Part shown: piece by piece, positions 1 through 7,619 of the stretch
How the letters are laid out: each line of letters starts with the position of its first letter
Position numbering within the stretch: position 1 is the stretch's first letter
Made by a program: the position numbers and the translations under genes
Assembly: GCF_900095265.1 (NCBI RefSeq)
Contig: NZ_LT607651.1
Location: forward strand, 1-63,708
DNA: 63,708 nucleotides
Direction: 5' to 3'
From: Janthinobacterium sp. UMAB-56
GTDB taxonomy: Bacteria > Pseudomonadota > Gammaproteobacteria > Burkholderiales > Burkholderiaceae_D
Notes under the pieces: model-generated
Told to the model about the DNA's origin: nothing
Database searches by the model: none
What the model saw: only the letters and a program-made list of their open reading frames with translations

Positions 1-37
1 CAACCTCAAATCATGCTGGTAGGGACAGCCCTCGTAA

Positions 38-460
38 AGACGGCCCTGCTTTGACGCTTACGGTAACCCGGCCGTGTTCCCGCAATCGCCCGTGACGGTG
101 ACAGGCTTCAAGCCCGAGATCGACGCCACCGAGTGGTTATCGGTCAAGGTCACGCACACCCTGGGCGGCAACGGCTTTACCACGCGGGTGGAATTTGAAA
201 CCAAGACGGAAGCGGTCGAGGCAGAGCGCGAAAACGAGAAAGACCCGGACGAAGGCATCACGGGCGTGGTGGCCAAGTGGAAGGACGTGGCGGCGAAGAA
301 GAAAAAGGCGGGGCAGGAACAGGCTGGCGCCGCTGGCACGCTCAAGACGCTGGAGCATACCTACAAGAGCAAGCAGGCCGCGAAGCGGGCGGCGCTGCAT
401 GCGTGGAAGCATATTGAGGAAGTGCGGGACATCATCCAAGAGAATAGCGAGGAACTCTAG
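38..460 (+). pseudogene. phage late control protein D (gpD), C-terminal fragment
   Basis: The translation matches the C-terminal end of P2 gpD-type late control proteins: a GNPAVFPQSPVTVTGFKPEI stretch, then IDATEWL, then a lysine/glutamate-rich tail. In P2 the D protein is a baseplate hub component. The frame is open only from base 38, because TAA occupies 35-37, and the matching residues begin at about base 50. No proper start precedes it; the GTG at 74 lies inside the conserved block. Either a frameshift or rearrangement lies at the window edge, or the gene is truncated. In P2 the ogr and int/C region follows D, which agrees with the genes found downstream here. Confidence 0.6.
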
Positions 461-512
461 GAGCCATATCTCAAGCGTGCCTCGCACAAAATTCTTTGCA
501 TCAGGAGCGTCT

Positions 513-1151
513 TCATGAGCATGCATTTCTGGCAGCGATGCGCATGTCCTGTATAAGAGCTTGGGCTAGCGTCTTACCGCTTGTTGGTTCAATCCACATG
601 AGCGCGTGCAACGGATGCTGAATCGGTGTGCTCCGATAGAGCGGCTGCAACGCAATAACCTCCCCGAGAGTCTGGGCGTTCATGTGCGCCGCTGCATTGC
701 GTATCAATCGTAAATGGTCGATATTCGGAACCGTACCAAACGCTGCTAGTAGGCTCGGTGCGTTGGCTGGATTGACCGCACCGATGATCTCCAACAGCTT
801 GTCCACGTCACCCCACGTGGGCTCCTTACGCAAGATCGAGTTAGTGCCAGGCATGGTTGGGGCGATACCAGCTTTTTGCTTCCAGGCAATATGTGAAACA
901 TGCGGTTCGGACGCATGGACGCTTGGGAATACTGCTCCGCCTGCGCCAATACAACCTAGCGACGATTCAATAACGATGCGGCGGCAAAAGCGGCACCATA
1001 CCTGCCACCAGTCCGATACCCACCCTTCCAATTCGTATAGCTCAACCCCTTTCGAAGGAGGGGTCTGTGCTCGAGCTAGAAAGTCTGAATGGTGCGTTTC
1101 GAGAGCGTTTAGACGCCTGACAAACCGAGCTTCAAGCCAGTGCAATTGCAT
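513..1151 (-). CDS. HEPN-motif protein, partner of DUF262 protein
   Basis: A 212-residue protein with no confident family assignment. It carries RNAAAH at residues 151-156, which fits the R-N-x3-H catalytic motif of HEPN ribonuclease domains, followed by helix-forming sequence. The N-terminal half has paired cysteines and tryptophans (VWCRFCRR, about residues 51-58). Its ATG overlaps the stop of the upstream DUF262 gene as TAATG, so translation is probably coupled. Base composition is clearly lower in GC than the prophage genes around it, suggesting separate acquisition. A role as toxin or RNase effector of a two-gene defence system is inference from the motif and the pairing. Confidence 0.55.
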   Translation of the reverse strand: MQLHWLEARFVRRLNALETHHSDFLARAQTPPSKGVELYELEGWVSDWWQVWCRFCRRIVIESSLGCIGAGGAVFPSVHASEPHVSHIAWKQKAGIAPTMPGTNSILRKEPTWGDVDKLLEIIGAVNPANAPSLLAAFGTVPNIDHLRLIRNAAAHMNAQTLGEVIALQPLYRSTPIQHPLHALMWIEPTSGKTLAQALIQDMRIAARNACS

Positions 1152-2203
1152 TAGCGTGCCTTGCGTAACGCTTTGCAGATGCTAGTAACGCGGATCATTC
1201 TCTGCTTGACCCGGTTTGAGCCTCCCATAGATGCATCTACATAATCACGGTACTTTCCGTCGACATCCTTGGTCTCATGCGCGGATGCTAGCTCCAAGAG
1301 GGCATTGACCGCCGCGCGCTTATTCCTGACGAAATCTCCGGTCGGTTCGAGTTTGCTCACCTCTGCAAATCCCGGTATCCCCCATTTGTTATGGGCTAGC
1401 GCTGTGATTAGCGACAAGAAAGCGTAGGACTTGGTCATATGTGTGCCCTGAATCGCCGAGAGCTCTTGCTGTATAAAAGCCATAATTTCGTCTATTCTCC
1501 CGGCCCATTCGTCCGCTTGGTCAAACTCTTCGTCATATTTTTCGTACAGGTCCCTAAGCTGCTTGTTGCTAGTGCTTATAACGCCTTCTTCAAAAGCCAG
1601 AACAATCTCAGAAACAAATTCGGCGTCCTCCATACGAACAATCGAGCGACTGGACAACACTTTCCATTCCGAAAGTAGCGGCCCCCAGTCTTCTACTAGG
1701 CGATTGACCCAATCTTTGAACAACCCGTAGAACTCACTATGTCGCTTCTCTGCATCATTAAGTGGCAGCGTGTACGCATTCATTCGCCGAAACATTTGCA
1801 GAATGTCAGATTTTTGCGCATTGCGAATTACGTCAACGGAAACCGTGTATGTAAGGAATTGTTCTTGTTCATCTTCCGCTAGCTGATCAAAACGCTTTCC
1901 CGCAAACTTGTGCGAGTTGCTACTCAAGGCGAATTTCCCGTCCTTGTAGTCAACGATAGTAAGCATTCGCTGCTGGCCGTCGACAATTTCTCGCTGAGGT
2001 CGCATCGTCGCTTTGTTCAACTTCTCTTGAAAGTAGACCTTCGGAAACGGGAATCCCGTCAGTATCGTATCGATGAAATAACTTCGAGCGGCGGGTGGCC
2101 AGAGCCGTGGGGCCCGTTGATACTCTTCATTGACAGTCAGGTCCTTTCGACGATACAGGTCGATGAGCTCAGCTATTGAGTGCTTGGATTCTTCGATTTT
2201 CAT
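1151..2203 (-). CDS. DUF262 (ParB/GmrS-N-like) domain protein
   Basis: A 350-residue protein with the DUF262 signature: EYQRAPRLWP at residues 28-37 and IVDGQQRMLTI at 73-83. The DGQQR motif is the ParB/Srx-like nucleotide-binding hallmark of the family, also found in the N-terminal half of GmrSD-type modification-dependent endonucleases. No C-terminal DUF1524/HNH nuclease motif is visible, so this is a stand-alone DUF262 protein and any nuclease function must come from elsewhere. It is the first gene of a two-gene minus-strand unit with the HEPN-motif protein. The low GC and position between D and the phage repressor mark it as prophage cargo. Confidence 0.75.
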   Translation of the reverse strand: MKIEESKHSIAELIDLYRRKDLTVNEEYQRAPRLWPPAARSYFIDTILTGFPFPKVYFQEKLNKATMRPQREIVDGQQRMLTIVDYKDGKFALSSNSHKFAGKRFDQLAEDEQEQFLTYTVSVDVIRNAQKSDILQMFRRMNAYTLPLNDAEKRHSEFYGLFKDWVNRLVEDWGPLLSEWKVLSSRSIVRMEDAEFVSEIVLAFEEGVISTSNKQLRDLYEKYDEEFDQADEWAGRIDEIMAFIQQELSAIQGTHMTKSYAFLSLITALAHNKWGIPGFAEVSKLEPTGDFVRNKRAAVNALLELASAHETKDVDGKYRDYVDASMGGSNRVKQRMIRVTSICKALRKAR

Positions 2204-2367
2204 AGCATTTTTTTGGATGGTTAACTAACGATTATGGCACGATGGGAGTTAGCAAGAAATATTTCACCAATACGATAGCTGCATGCAGTTAATTCGAAAA
2301 TCAGCTTATCTCGCATGAAAAACATTGACATCGAACGCGAAGCTATAAAAAGACAAGAGGATCGTAG

Positions 2368-2703
2368 CTAGCTCCAGTTTCCGATCACCCATGTTGGCGG
2401 GCCATCAGAAGCAGTACTGGCACACTCGCATTTGATGCCTCGTGCCGTCTCGATAACGATACCGACCGTGTAAGCTTTCCCATCGTAATAACAAGAATTT
2501 CTAATGAACTTGTGGGCAACGACAGACATCATTTCACATTTGTATTGTGTCCAGAAACAAGCAAAGAGCAATGGGGCGAGAGCCGCAACTTTCCATGTGC
2601 CTGCACTTTTTAGCAACGAGAACCTTCCCTTACGCCACGCTTTACGTCGGTGATTTTTTTTTGCGACCAACGTTAATCGTTTGGGGTGCCGTAATATCGC
2701 CAT
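2368..2703 (-). CDS. small membrane-anchored protein, DUF1496-like C-terminus
   Basis: The protein has a basic N-terminus, a hydrophobic segment (VAALAPLLFACFW) and a C-terminal CYYDGKAYTVG...CECAS...PTWV pattern that resembles the short DUF1496 family. The start is uncertain. ATG at 2703 overlaps the repressor gene by about 60 bp; TTG at 2670 is an alternative. The overlap with the repressor 3' end includes a run of nine A on the coding strand, so a slippage fusion is also conceivable. Function unknown. Confidence 0.45.
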   Translation of the reverse strand: MAILRHPKRLTLVAKKNHRRKAWRKGRFSLLKSAGTWKVAALAPLLFACFWTQYKCEMMSVVAHKFIRNSCYYDGKAYTVGIVIETARGIKCECASTASDGPPTWVIGNWS

Positions 2704-3088
2704 GAATTTGCTGGCCAACTTTGCCGTGGAAAACCATTTGCGTATTGCGTTCGACTGATCTGGATGCAGGACTGGCTGTAGGCTCAATACTTCCCTCAAT
2801 TACACCAAGAACCCTCGCTTTCGCACGAATATCCAGTTTGCGATAGCCAGTCAACAATTCATGCTCGTCCGCAGGTAACGCAGAGAGAGCATGTTCTCCT
2901 GTTAGCAAATACAACACATCTACCCCAGCCGCAGCAACGGCCGCCAAATAGTCAGAATCTGGCGTGCGGGAGCCATTTTCATAGTTGAACTGGGCACCCT
3001 TTTTTACTCCACCAAGGGCCGCAAACTCATCCTGATTGAGGCCAAGACGTTTTCGTTCTTCCTTGAGACGATCAAAAAAATACTTCAT
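2642..3088 (-). CDS. phage CI/C-type repressor, XRE-family HTH
   Basis: A 148-residue protein with an N-terminal helix-turn-helix (RLKEERKRLGLNQDEFAALG; then GAQFNYENGSRTPDSDYL) typical of short repressors of P2-like and lambdoid prophages. There is no S24 protease domain, so it is unlikely to be cleaved by RecA-type induction. ATG at 3088 is preferred over an upstream alternative at 3115, because the family begins close to MKYFFDRLKEER and the upstream start lies inside the operator. It is divergent from the early genes starting at 3169, with palindromic sites between them. Confidence 0.8.
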   Translation of the reverse strand: MKYFFDRLKEERKRLGLNQDEFAALGGVKKGAQFNYENGSRTPDSDYLAAVAAAGVDVLYLLTGEHALSALPADEHELLTGYRKLDIRAKARVLGVIEGSIEPTASPASRSVERNTQMVFHGKVGQQIHGDITAPQTINVGRKKKSPT

Positions 3089-3128
3089 TTGAGTACAAAT
3101 ACCTTTCCAAATCACTCAAATGAGTGAT
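3087..3128. promoter_or_regulatory. probable repressor operators between divergent early genes
   Basis: There is a perfect inverted repeat at 3111-3128 (ATCACTCA-AA-TGAGTGAT) and a second, weaker one at 3087-3100 (ATTTG-AGTA-CAAAT). Both contain ACTCAAATG when read on the suitable strand. The first lies between a possible -35 (TTTCCA, 3104-3109) and -10 (TATATT, about 3127-3132) of the rightward promoter, where a repressor would block transcription. Confidence 0.6.
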
Positions 3129-3168
3129 ATATTTACGCCATTCCGTAGCGATTACAGATCATAACATT

Positions 3169-3372
3169 ATGAATAATTTGTCAAAAGTCGGACGTACGGC
3201 GAAGGGCGTCACTTCTCGACCACTCGGCGTCCGCCTGACACCTGATGAGGTAGACGAGGTTGAGGGCTACGCAAAGGAACTTGAACGTTCCCGTGCCTGG
3301 TTTCTTCGCTTCCTGATCCTGCGCGGCCTCGCTGACTACAAGCGCGAACTCGCATCCAAATCCACCCACTAA
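3169..3372 (+). CDS. ribbon-helix-helix-like early regulator
   Basis: A 67-residue protein with the pattern PLGVRLTPDEVDEVEGYAKEL...SRAWFLRFLILRGL, typical of CopG/Arc-type ribbon-helix-helix DNA-binding proteins. It is the first rightward gene after the operator region, so a Cro- or Cox-like role is plausible but not shown. ATG at 3169 is preferred over 3124, which would lie at the edge of the operator and add an unrelated tail. Confidence 0.6.
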   Translation: MNNLSKVGRTAKGVTSRPLGVRLTPDEVDEVEGYAKELERSRAWFLRFLILRGLADYKRELASKSTH

Positions 3373-3382
3373 GGACAACGTC

Positions 3383-3586
3383 ATGTACCCCGATGCAAAA
3401 CGTATCCGCAGCCACCGCGTCATGCTGCGCCTGGACGATTACGAGCACCAGCTCGTTTCCTCGATCGCCAACTACCAGGGCGAAGAGCTTGCGGTACTGG
3501 TGCGCCAGATCGTGATGCGTGAAGCCTTGGCCGTGATCGCCTTGGATGACGCCACTATCGACAGCGTACAGCGTCGCAGCGTTTAA
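3383..3586 (+). CDS. small phage protein, possible ribbon-helix-helix fold
   Basis: A 67-residue protein (RVMLRLDDYEHQLVSSIANY...VLVRQIVMREAL) with an initial strand-like segment followed by two helices, as in small ribbon-helix-helix proteins. It lies 10 bp after the preceding gene and is presumably co-transcribed with it. No specific function recognised. Confidence 0.5.
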   Translation: MYPDAKRIRSHRVMLRLDDYEHQLVSSIANYQGEELAVLVRQIVMREALAVIALDDATIDSVQRRSV

Positions 3587-3623
3587 ACCGAGTCACTTTT
3601 GAGCAACTCTAAAGTTACAGAAA

Positions 3624-3812
3624 ATGCCAGACCATCAAATTAACCTCAATGACGAAGAGCGCGCGGTGCTGGAACTCGTGCGCCAACGCCAGGGGCTGGC
3701 AAGTATCGATCAGGCGGCTGAATGGCTCGTCAAATCGCGCTTACGCAAGCAGTCGAAAAACATGACAGGTCGCGGTCGCGCCCTATATCAAGTGGAAAGA
3801 AAGCTGAAATGA
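3624..3812 (+). CDS. small phage early protein
   Basis: A 62-residue mostly helical protein (NLNDEERAVLELVRQRQGL...AAEWLVKSRLRK) with a very basic C-terminus. Its stop overlaps the start of the Ogr-like gene as ATGA, indicating translational coupling to that activator. Small proteins of this kind often precede ogr in related prophages; the function is unknown. Confidence 0.5.
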   Translation: MPDHQINLNDEERAVLELVRQRQGLASIDQAAEWLVKSRLRKQSKNMTGRGRALYQVERKLK

Positions 3813-4072
3813 GAGTCATCGGCCTGCCCTGCCCGCATTGCGAATACACCGTCCGCGCCGTCAAAAGCCGCACGATGTCCGCCATGTTCAAGGAAATCAC
3901 CTACATGTGCCAAAACCCCGAATGCGGGCACTCCTTCGTGGCAGGCCTGGAAGTGCTACGCACCCTCTCGCTATCCGCCATGCCCAAGGCCGATATCCGC
4001 ATCCCGATGTCCCAGCATGCGCGTACTGCGGCCACCAGCCAGCTGGCCCTGGACCTGACTGCGGGGTGCTGA
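3809..4072 (+). CDS. ogr: Ogr/Delta-type zinc-finger late transcription activator
   Basis: An 87-residue protein starting MRVIGLPCPHCEYTVRAVKS, followed by MCQNPECGHSF. The C-x2-C ... C-x4-C pattern with the R-x-x-KSR block is the signature of the Ogr/Delta family (P2 Ogr, P4 Delta). These proteins bind upstream of late promoters and activate late gene transcription by contacting RNA polymerase alpha. Its presence means the late structural operons of this prophage depended on it. The ATG overlaps the stop of the upstream gene. Confidence 0.85.
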   Translation: MRVIGLPCPHCEYTVRAVKSRTMSAMFKEITYMCQNPECGHSFVAGLEVLRTLSLSAMPKADIRIPMSQHARTAATSQLALDLTAGC

Positions 4073-4191
4073 TGATTATCCCGATCCTCGCACCGCCGTA
4101 GCCCGGCCGCTGTAACTCCCCTCTTTTGCTGTGCCCTGCAGCGCTCCCTTTGGAGCGTGCAGGATTCGTTCAACCAAAAATAAGGAAACCG

Positions 4192-4596
4192 ATGGAAACC
4201 ACGCTGTACGCCACCAGTCATGCCGACAACTCCCCGGCGCCGGACGCCGCCCGCCCGGCCCTGCAAAAATGCGTCGTGCCGGTGGCCCCGACCTGCTTCC
4301 TGCTGCATGCCAGCGCTGGCGCCGACATCGGGACGCTGTCCGCGTATATCCGCGAGATTGCCAAGACCTACCACGCCTACGGCGCGGCCAACATCACCTT
4401 CATCGTCAGCGACCTGCATGCGCTGCAACTTGGCGGCTTCTTCTTGCCGGACAACCAGCGCGCCATGGTCGGCGAGCTGCCCATTGTGCTGTGCTACATG
4501 TTCGCCAGCGAGGCAGGCGTCGTCTACTCCAGCAACAACTCGTTGCGCACGCTGACCTACTGGGCCAAGTATTTTGCCAAGGAATGGGCGCGCTGA
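4192..4596 (+). CDS. phage early protein, unknown function
   Basis: A 134-residue protein preceded by a good AAGGAAACC ribosome-binding site. It has no recognised motif; the C-terminal part (GELPIVLCYMFASEAGVVYS, then LRTLTYWAKYFAKEW) looks like an alpha/beta fold. Its stop overlaps the next small membrane gene by one base. The 118 bp before it hold no other gene. Confidence 0.55.
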   Translation: METTLYATSHADNSPAPDAARPALQKCVVPVAPTCFLLHASAGADIGTLSAYIREIAKTYHAYGAANITFIVSDLHALQLGGFFLPDNQRAMVGELPIVLCYMFASEAGVVYSSNNSLRTLTYWAKYFAKEWAR

Positions 4597-4694
4597 TGCT
4601 GCGCCTGGCCAAAACCTGCGGCATCTGGCTGCTGTCGCTCCTGATCGTCATTACCCCTGACGTGCTGCGGGCCATCGGCGCCATCAAGGACTGA
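4596..4694 (+). CDS. 32-residue single-pass membrane protein
   Basis: A very short gene (MLRLAKTCGIWLLSLLIVIT and about 12 more residues) whose ATG shares a base with the preceding stop (TGATG). It consists essentially of one transmembrane helix. Translational coupling and placement in the early operon support expression; the function is unknown. Confidence 0.45.
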   Translation: MLRLAKTCGIWLLSLLIVITPDVLRAIGAIKD

Positions 4695-4697
4695 ACC

Positions 4698-5051
4698 ATG
4701 CCGGCGTCCCTTATCGACAATCACCTGTCCTTCCAGCCTGCCGCCGAGATTCTGGCCGCGCGCGACAAGGATATGCCGACGCCACCTGGCGCCGGGCATG
4801 CGCTGGCCGCCATCGCCGAGGCCAAGGCCCAGCTACGCAGCATCAAGCCGCGCAACCTGGCGCCCTTCATGGCCCAGGCCTGGGGATTGTCGCCACGCGG
4901 CGCGCGGCGCTCCGTGCTAATCGCCGCCGGCATGGACGCCGACCGCTGGGAATCGCCCATCCACTCCTTTACCGAGGAAGAGCGCATCGAGTTGCGCGCC
5001 GCCACCTCTGCCGCTATCCGTGTGTACGAAAGACTGTTGAATGCAATCTAA
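4698..5051 (+). CDS. phage early protein upstream of gpA
   Basis: A 117-residue, mostly helical protein (RNLAPFMAQAWGLSPRGARR ... FTEEERIELRAATSAAIRVY). Its 3' end overlaps the start of the gpA gene by 11 bp. Its position directly upstream of the replication initiator matches accessory replication genes of P2-like phages, but no family could be assigned. Confidence 0.5.
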   Translation: MPASLIDNHLSFQPAAEILAARDKDMPTPPGAGHALAAIAEAKAQLRSIKPRNLAPFMAQAWGLSPRGARRSVLIAAGMDADRWESPIHSFTEEERIELRAATSAAIRVYERLLNAI

Positions 5052-6879
5052 ACAAATCCTGCTGCCTGCCCCGCAGCGTCACGAAGCCTTTTTGCGCTCC
5101 GCCCAGTTCGCGCCCGAGCTGGCCCGCATTCCCTACAAATGGCGCAACCGCGTCATCACGGCTGCCATGGCAAAAATGGCCTGGTCGTCCTGGTACAAAG
5201 TCTATGAGTCCGTCGCCACCAGCTTTGTGCGCGAATTTGCCGAACAGTACGTGCCGGCCGGCGTCGACCTGTCGCAAAGTGACGCCGACATCGTGGCCAC
5301 CGCCGAGCGCGCTGCCTCTGGCGTCACCAGAATGCTGTGGATGGCCATATCTGAAACGCATGCCCTGCAGATCATGGAAGACGAATGCGCCTCATATGGC
5401 ATCGAGCTGCCCGAGTTCGACACACTGGCCGACACCATCGCCCGCCTGGTGGACGCCCGCTGGTGGCGCCGCCAGTTGCGCAAGCGCGTCAAGCGCGCCT
5501 TTGAAGCGGGCAATATCCGCCTGGGCTACGTGAACTATCGCGGCGAACCCTACGCCAGCAACGATGCTGTGCTGTCGCGCCTGGCGCAAAACCGCCGCAA
5601 CGCGGCAGCGCTGGCCGCCACCCTGGTGCAGAACGAGAACGGCCAGCAATTCAGCATCGCCGAGCTGGCCGAGAAAACGACCGCGAATAAAGCCATCCGG
5701 CGCGGCGAGTTGATGTTGCGCATCAACGGCTTTGAGCAGATCGCCCGCGAGTGCGGCGACCAGGGAATTTTCATCACCTGGACGTGTCCATCGCGCTTTC
5801 ACGCCATGCAGCACAGCGGCAAGCCAAACGACAAGTTCGACGGCTCCACGCCGCGCGAGGCGAATGCCTACCTGGGCAAGATGACGTCGCTGTGCCGCTC
5901 CGCACTGGCGCGCCGTGGCATCGGCCTGTACGGCTTTCGCATCGCCGAACCGCATCACGATGGCTGCCCGCATTGGCATCTGCTGCTGTTCGTGCGCCCG
6001 ACCGCGAAATACAAGACGGTCCACCTGCAGGACGTGGCCGGCCGCGCCATCCGCATCATGAAGCGCTACGCCTGGCGCGTGGACCGTGGCGAGCCGGGTG
6101 CCTTCGCGCGCCGCCTGGACGTCAAGCGCATCGACTGGGCCAAGGGCAGCGCCGCCGGCTATATCGCCAAGTACGTGGCCAAGAACATCGATGGCGTGGC
6201 CGAGCACAAGACCAAAGAAGGCTATCTCGTCACGGCCGATACCGAAGGCGATGTCGAGCTGACGCCATCGGCGCGCGTCGAGTCCTGGGCCGCGTGCTGG
6301 GGCATCCGCCAATTCCAGCAATGGGGCGGCGCACCCGTCACCGTGTGGCGCGAACTGCGCCGCATCGAGGAAAGCATGCTCAACGAAGCGCCGGCCGCCA
6401 TGCGCCGCGCCTGGGACGCTGTGCAAAAGATCGACGGCGAAAAGCGCGCCTGCTGGGCCGAATACCTGCGCGCCCAGGGCGGCGCCCTGGTGCCGCGCAA
6501 GGAACTGGTCGTCACGCTGGCCAAGGACGAAAAGACCGTCATCGGCCGCTACGGCGAAACGCTGCGCACCACGCCCTACGGCGTGCGCTGCAGCGATCTG
6601 ATAGGTGTGGTCTTCAAGTCCGTACGCCATACGTGGACGCCCGTACAGGCCACAGGCGGGCGCGGGGTGGCTGTTGGGGTTGCCGTTCCTCGGACTCGTG
6701 TAAATAACTGTACGCACCCCGACCGCCCTGCCCCGGCCACCCCGCCGGCGGCGCCAGCACCAAACCTGCCTGACGAGGCAAAAACAGCGGTGCTTGCCGC
6801 CTGGGCGGCCGCCAACGCCTGCCCCTATCCCCGGCTGATCGTCCCCGACAACCCACCCCATGAAGGAAATGGCACATGA
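5041..6879 (+). CDS. replication endonuclease gpA (HUH superfamily)
   Basis: A 612-residue protein of the P2 gpA family, which nicks the phage origin and starts rolling-circle replication. An HxH metal-binding motif lies in CPHWHLLLFV near residues 309-318. A paired-tyrosine motif, YIAKYVAKN, lies near residues 374-382, with the two tyrosines four residues apart as in the bifunctional P2 initiator. FHAMQHSGKPNDKF is another block typical of the family. The gene lies in the rightward early operon and overlaps the next start as ATGA. The last 90 residues are proline/alanine rich. Confidence 0.9.
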   Translation: MQSKQILLPAPQRHEAFLRSAQFAPELARIPYKWRNRVITAAMAKMAWSSWYKVYESVATSFVREFAEQYVPAGVDLSQSDADIVATAERAASGVTRMLWMAISETHALQIMEDECASYGIELPEFDTLADTIARLVDARWWRRQLRKRVKRAFEAGNIRLGYVNYRGEPYASNDAVLSRLAQNRRNAAALAATLVQNENGQQFSIAELAEKTTANKAIRRGELMLRINGFEQIARECGDQGIFITWTCPSRFHAMQHSGKPNDKFDGSTPREANAYLGKMTSLCRSALARRGIGLYGFRIAEPHHDGCPHWHLLLFVRPTAKYKTVHLQDVAGRAIRIMKRYAWRVDRGEPGAFARRLDVKRIDWAKGSAAGYIAKYVAKNIDGVAEHKTKEGYLVTADTEGDVELTPSARVESWAACWGIRQFQQWGGAPVTVWRELRRIEESMLNEAPAAMRRAWDAVQKIDGEKRACWAEYLRAQGGALVPRKELVVTLAKDEKTVIGRYGETLRTTPYGVRCSDLIGVVFKSVRHTWTPVQATGGRGVAVGVAVPRTRVNNCTHPDRPAPATPPAAPAPNLPDEAKTAVLAAWAAANACPYPRLIVPDNPPHEGNGT

Positions 6880-7028
6880 GCACCTATGCCGTGATCGTTC
6901 GCACGCAAACCGAACGCTTTGAATACGCCGCGATTGCCGCTTCCAGCGGCGACGCGATCCAGGCCGCCATCGACCACTTCGGCGTATGCGGCGTTACCGC
7001 CAAACTGAAAGGAGCACCGCAATGCTGA
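6876..7028 (+). CDS. small phage protein (50 aa)
   Basis: A 50-residue protein starting MSTYAVIVRTQTERFEYAAI. It is coupled to gpA by an ATGA overlap and to the next gene by a short overlap (its last codons contain the ATG at 7022). Strand-helix-strand-like; no known function. Confidence 0.55.
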   Translation: MSTYAVIVRTQTERFEYAAIAASSGDAIQAAIDHFGVCGVTAKLKGAPQC

Positions 7029-7363
7029 ACACCCTGACCAATTCGCCGCGGCAAATCGCCCTGGGCGACCGCGTGACATTCGATACCGACGAAGGCTACC
7101 AGGCCGGCACCGTCAACGACCTGCGCCGCGACGTGGGCAATGGAGAGCTGCATGCGTGGGTAGAGCTGGACCACCAGTGGCCGGGCATGTTCCGGGCCGT
7201 GCCGCTGGGCGCGCTGGTATCGGTCACGCCAGCTCAAACTGAACGCCAGCATCTGGCCTCCCAGACCCGCCCCGCGTCAGTGCAGATCATCAAAGGAAGC
7301 GCATGCGGCAAAAACAGCATGTCGCGCCAGTTCCACGAATGCAGCACCTGTGCGACTGCGTGA
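7022..7363 (+). CDS. phage protein, unknown function
   Basis: A 113-residue protein. The first 70 residues (LGDRVTFDTDEGYQAGTVND ... WVELDHQWPGMFRAVPL) look like a small beta-barrel of the SH3 or KOW sort. The C-terminal tail has four cysteines without a clear zinc pattern. ATG at 7022 is chosen for its AAAGGAGC ribosome-binding site. Part of the early operon after gpA. Confidence 0.5.
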   Translation: MLNTLTNSPRQIALGDRVTFDTDEGYQAGTVNDLRRDVGNGELHAWVELDHQWPGMFRAVPLGALVSVTPAQTERQHLASQTRPASVQIIKGSACGKNSMSRQFHECSTCATA

Positions 7364-7373
7364 GGGCAATACG

Positions 7374-7619
7374 ATGAATACCTACAGCACAAGATTTCTC
7401 GCAGCCTGCCCCAACAATGGCGAATACATCGTATATGACCTGGCAATCGATTCCACGGCTGTCATCATGGTCGAGCACATCGTTACCGCTACCAGAATGA
7501 TCCGGGCCGGCTATCACGAAGTTATCGCCGACGCACTGCACAAACAGTTCGGCGGTCGCCAAGTCTTGATGGCCCATCACCACGGCGTGGATATCAAGAC
7601 CGTTCGGGGTGGTGCATGA
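7374..7619 (+). CDS. phage protein, unknown function
   Basis: An 81-residue protein (MNTYSTRFLAACPNNGEYIV ...) preceded by GAGGGCAATACG. Its stop overlaps the start of the next gene by four bases (ATGA). It is predicted to be alpha/beta; no family recognised. Confidence 0.5.
   Translation: MNTYSTRFLAACPNNGEYIVYDLAIDSTAVIMVEHIVTATRMIRAGYHEVIADALHKQFGGRQVLMAHHHGVDIKTVRGGA

Noticed and set aside
1151..2203. Full GmrSD-type endonuclease
   Set aside because: The protein stops at 350 residues and lacks a DUF1524/HNH motif, so only the DUF262 half is present.
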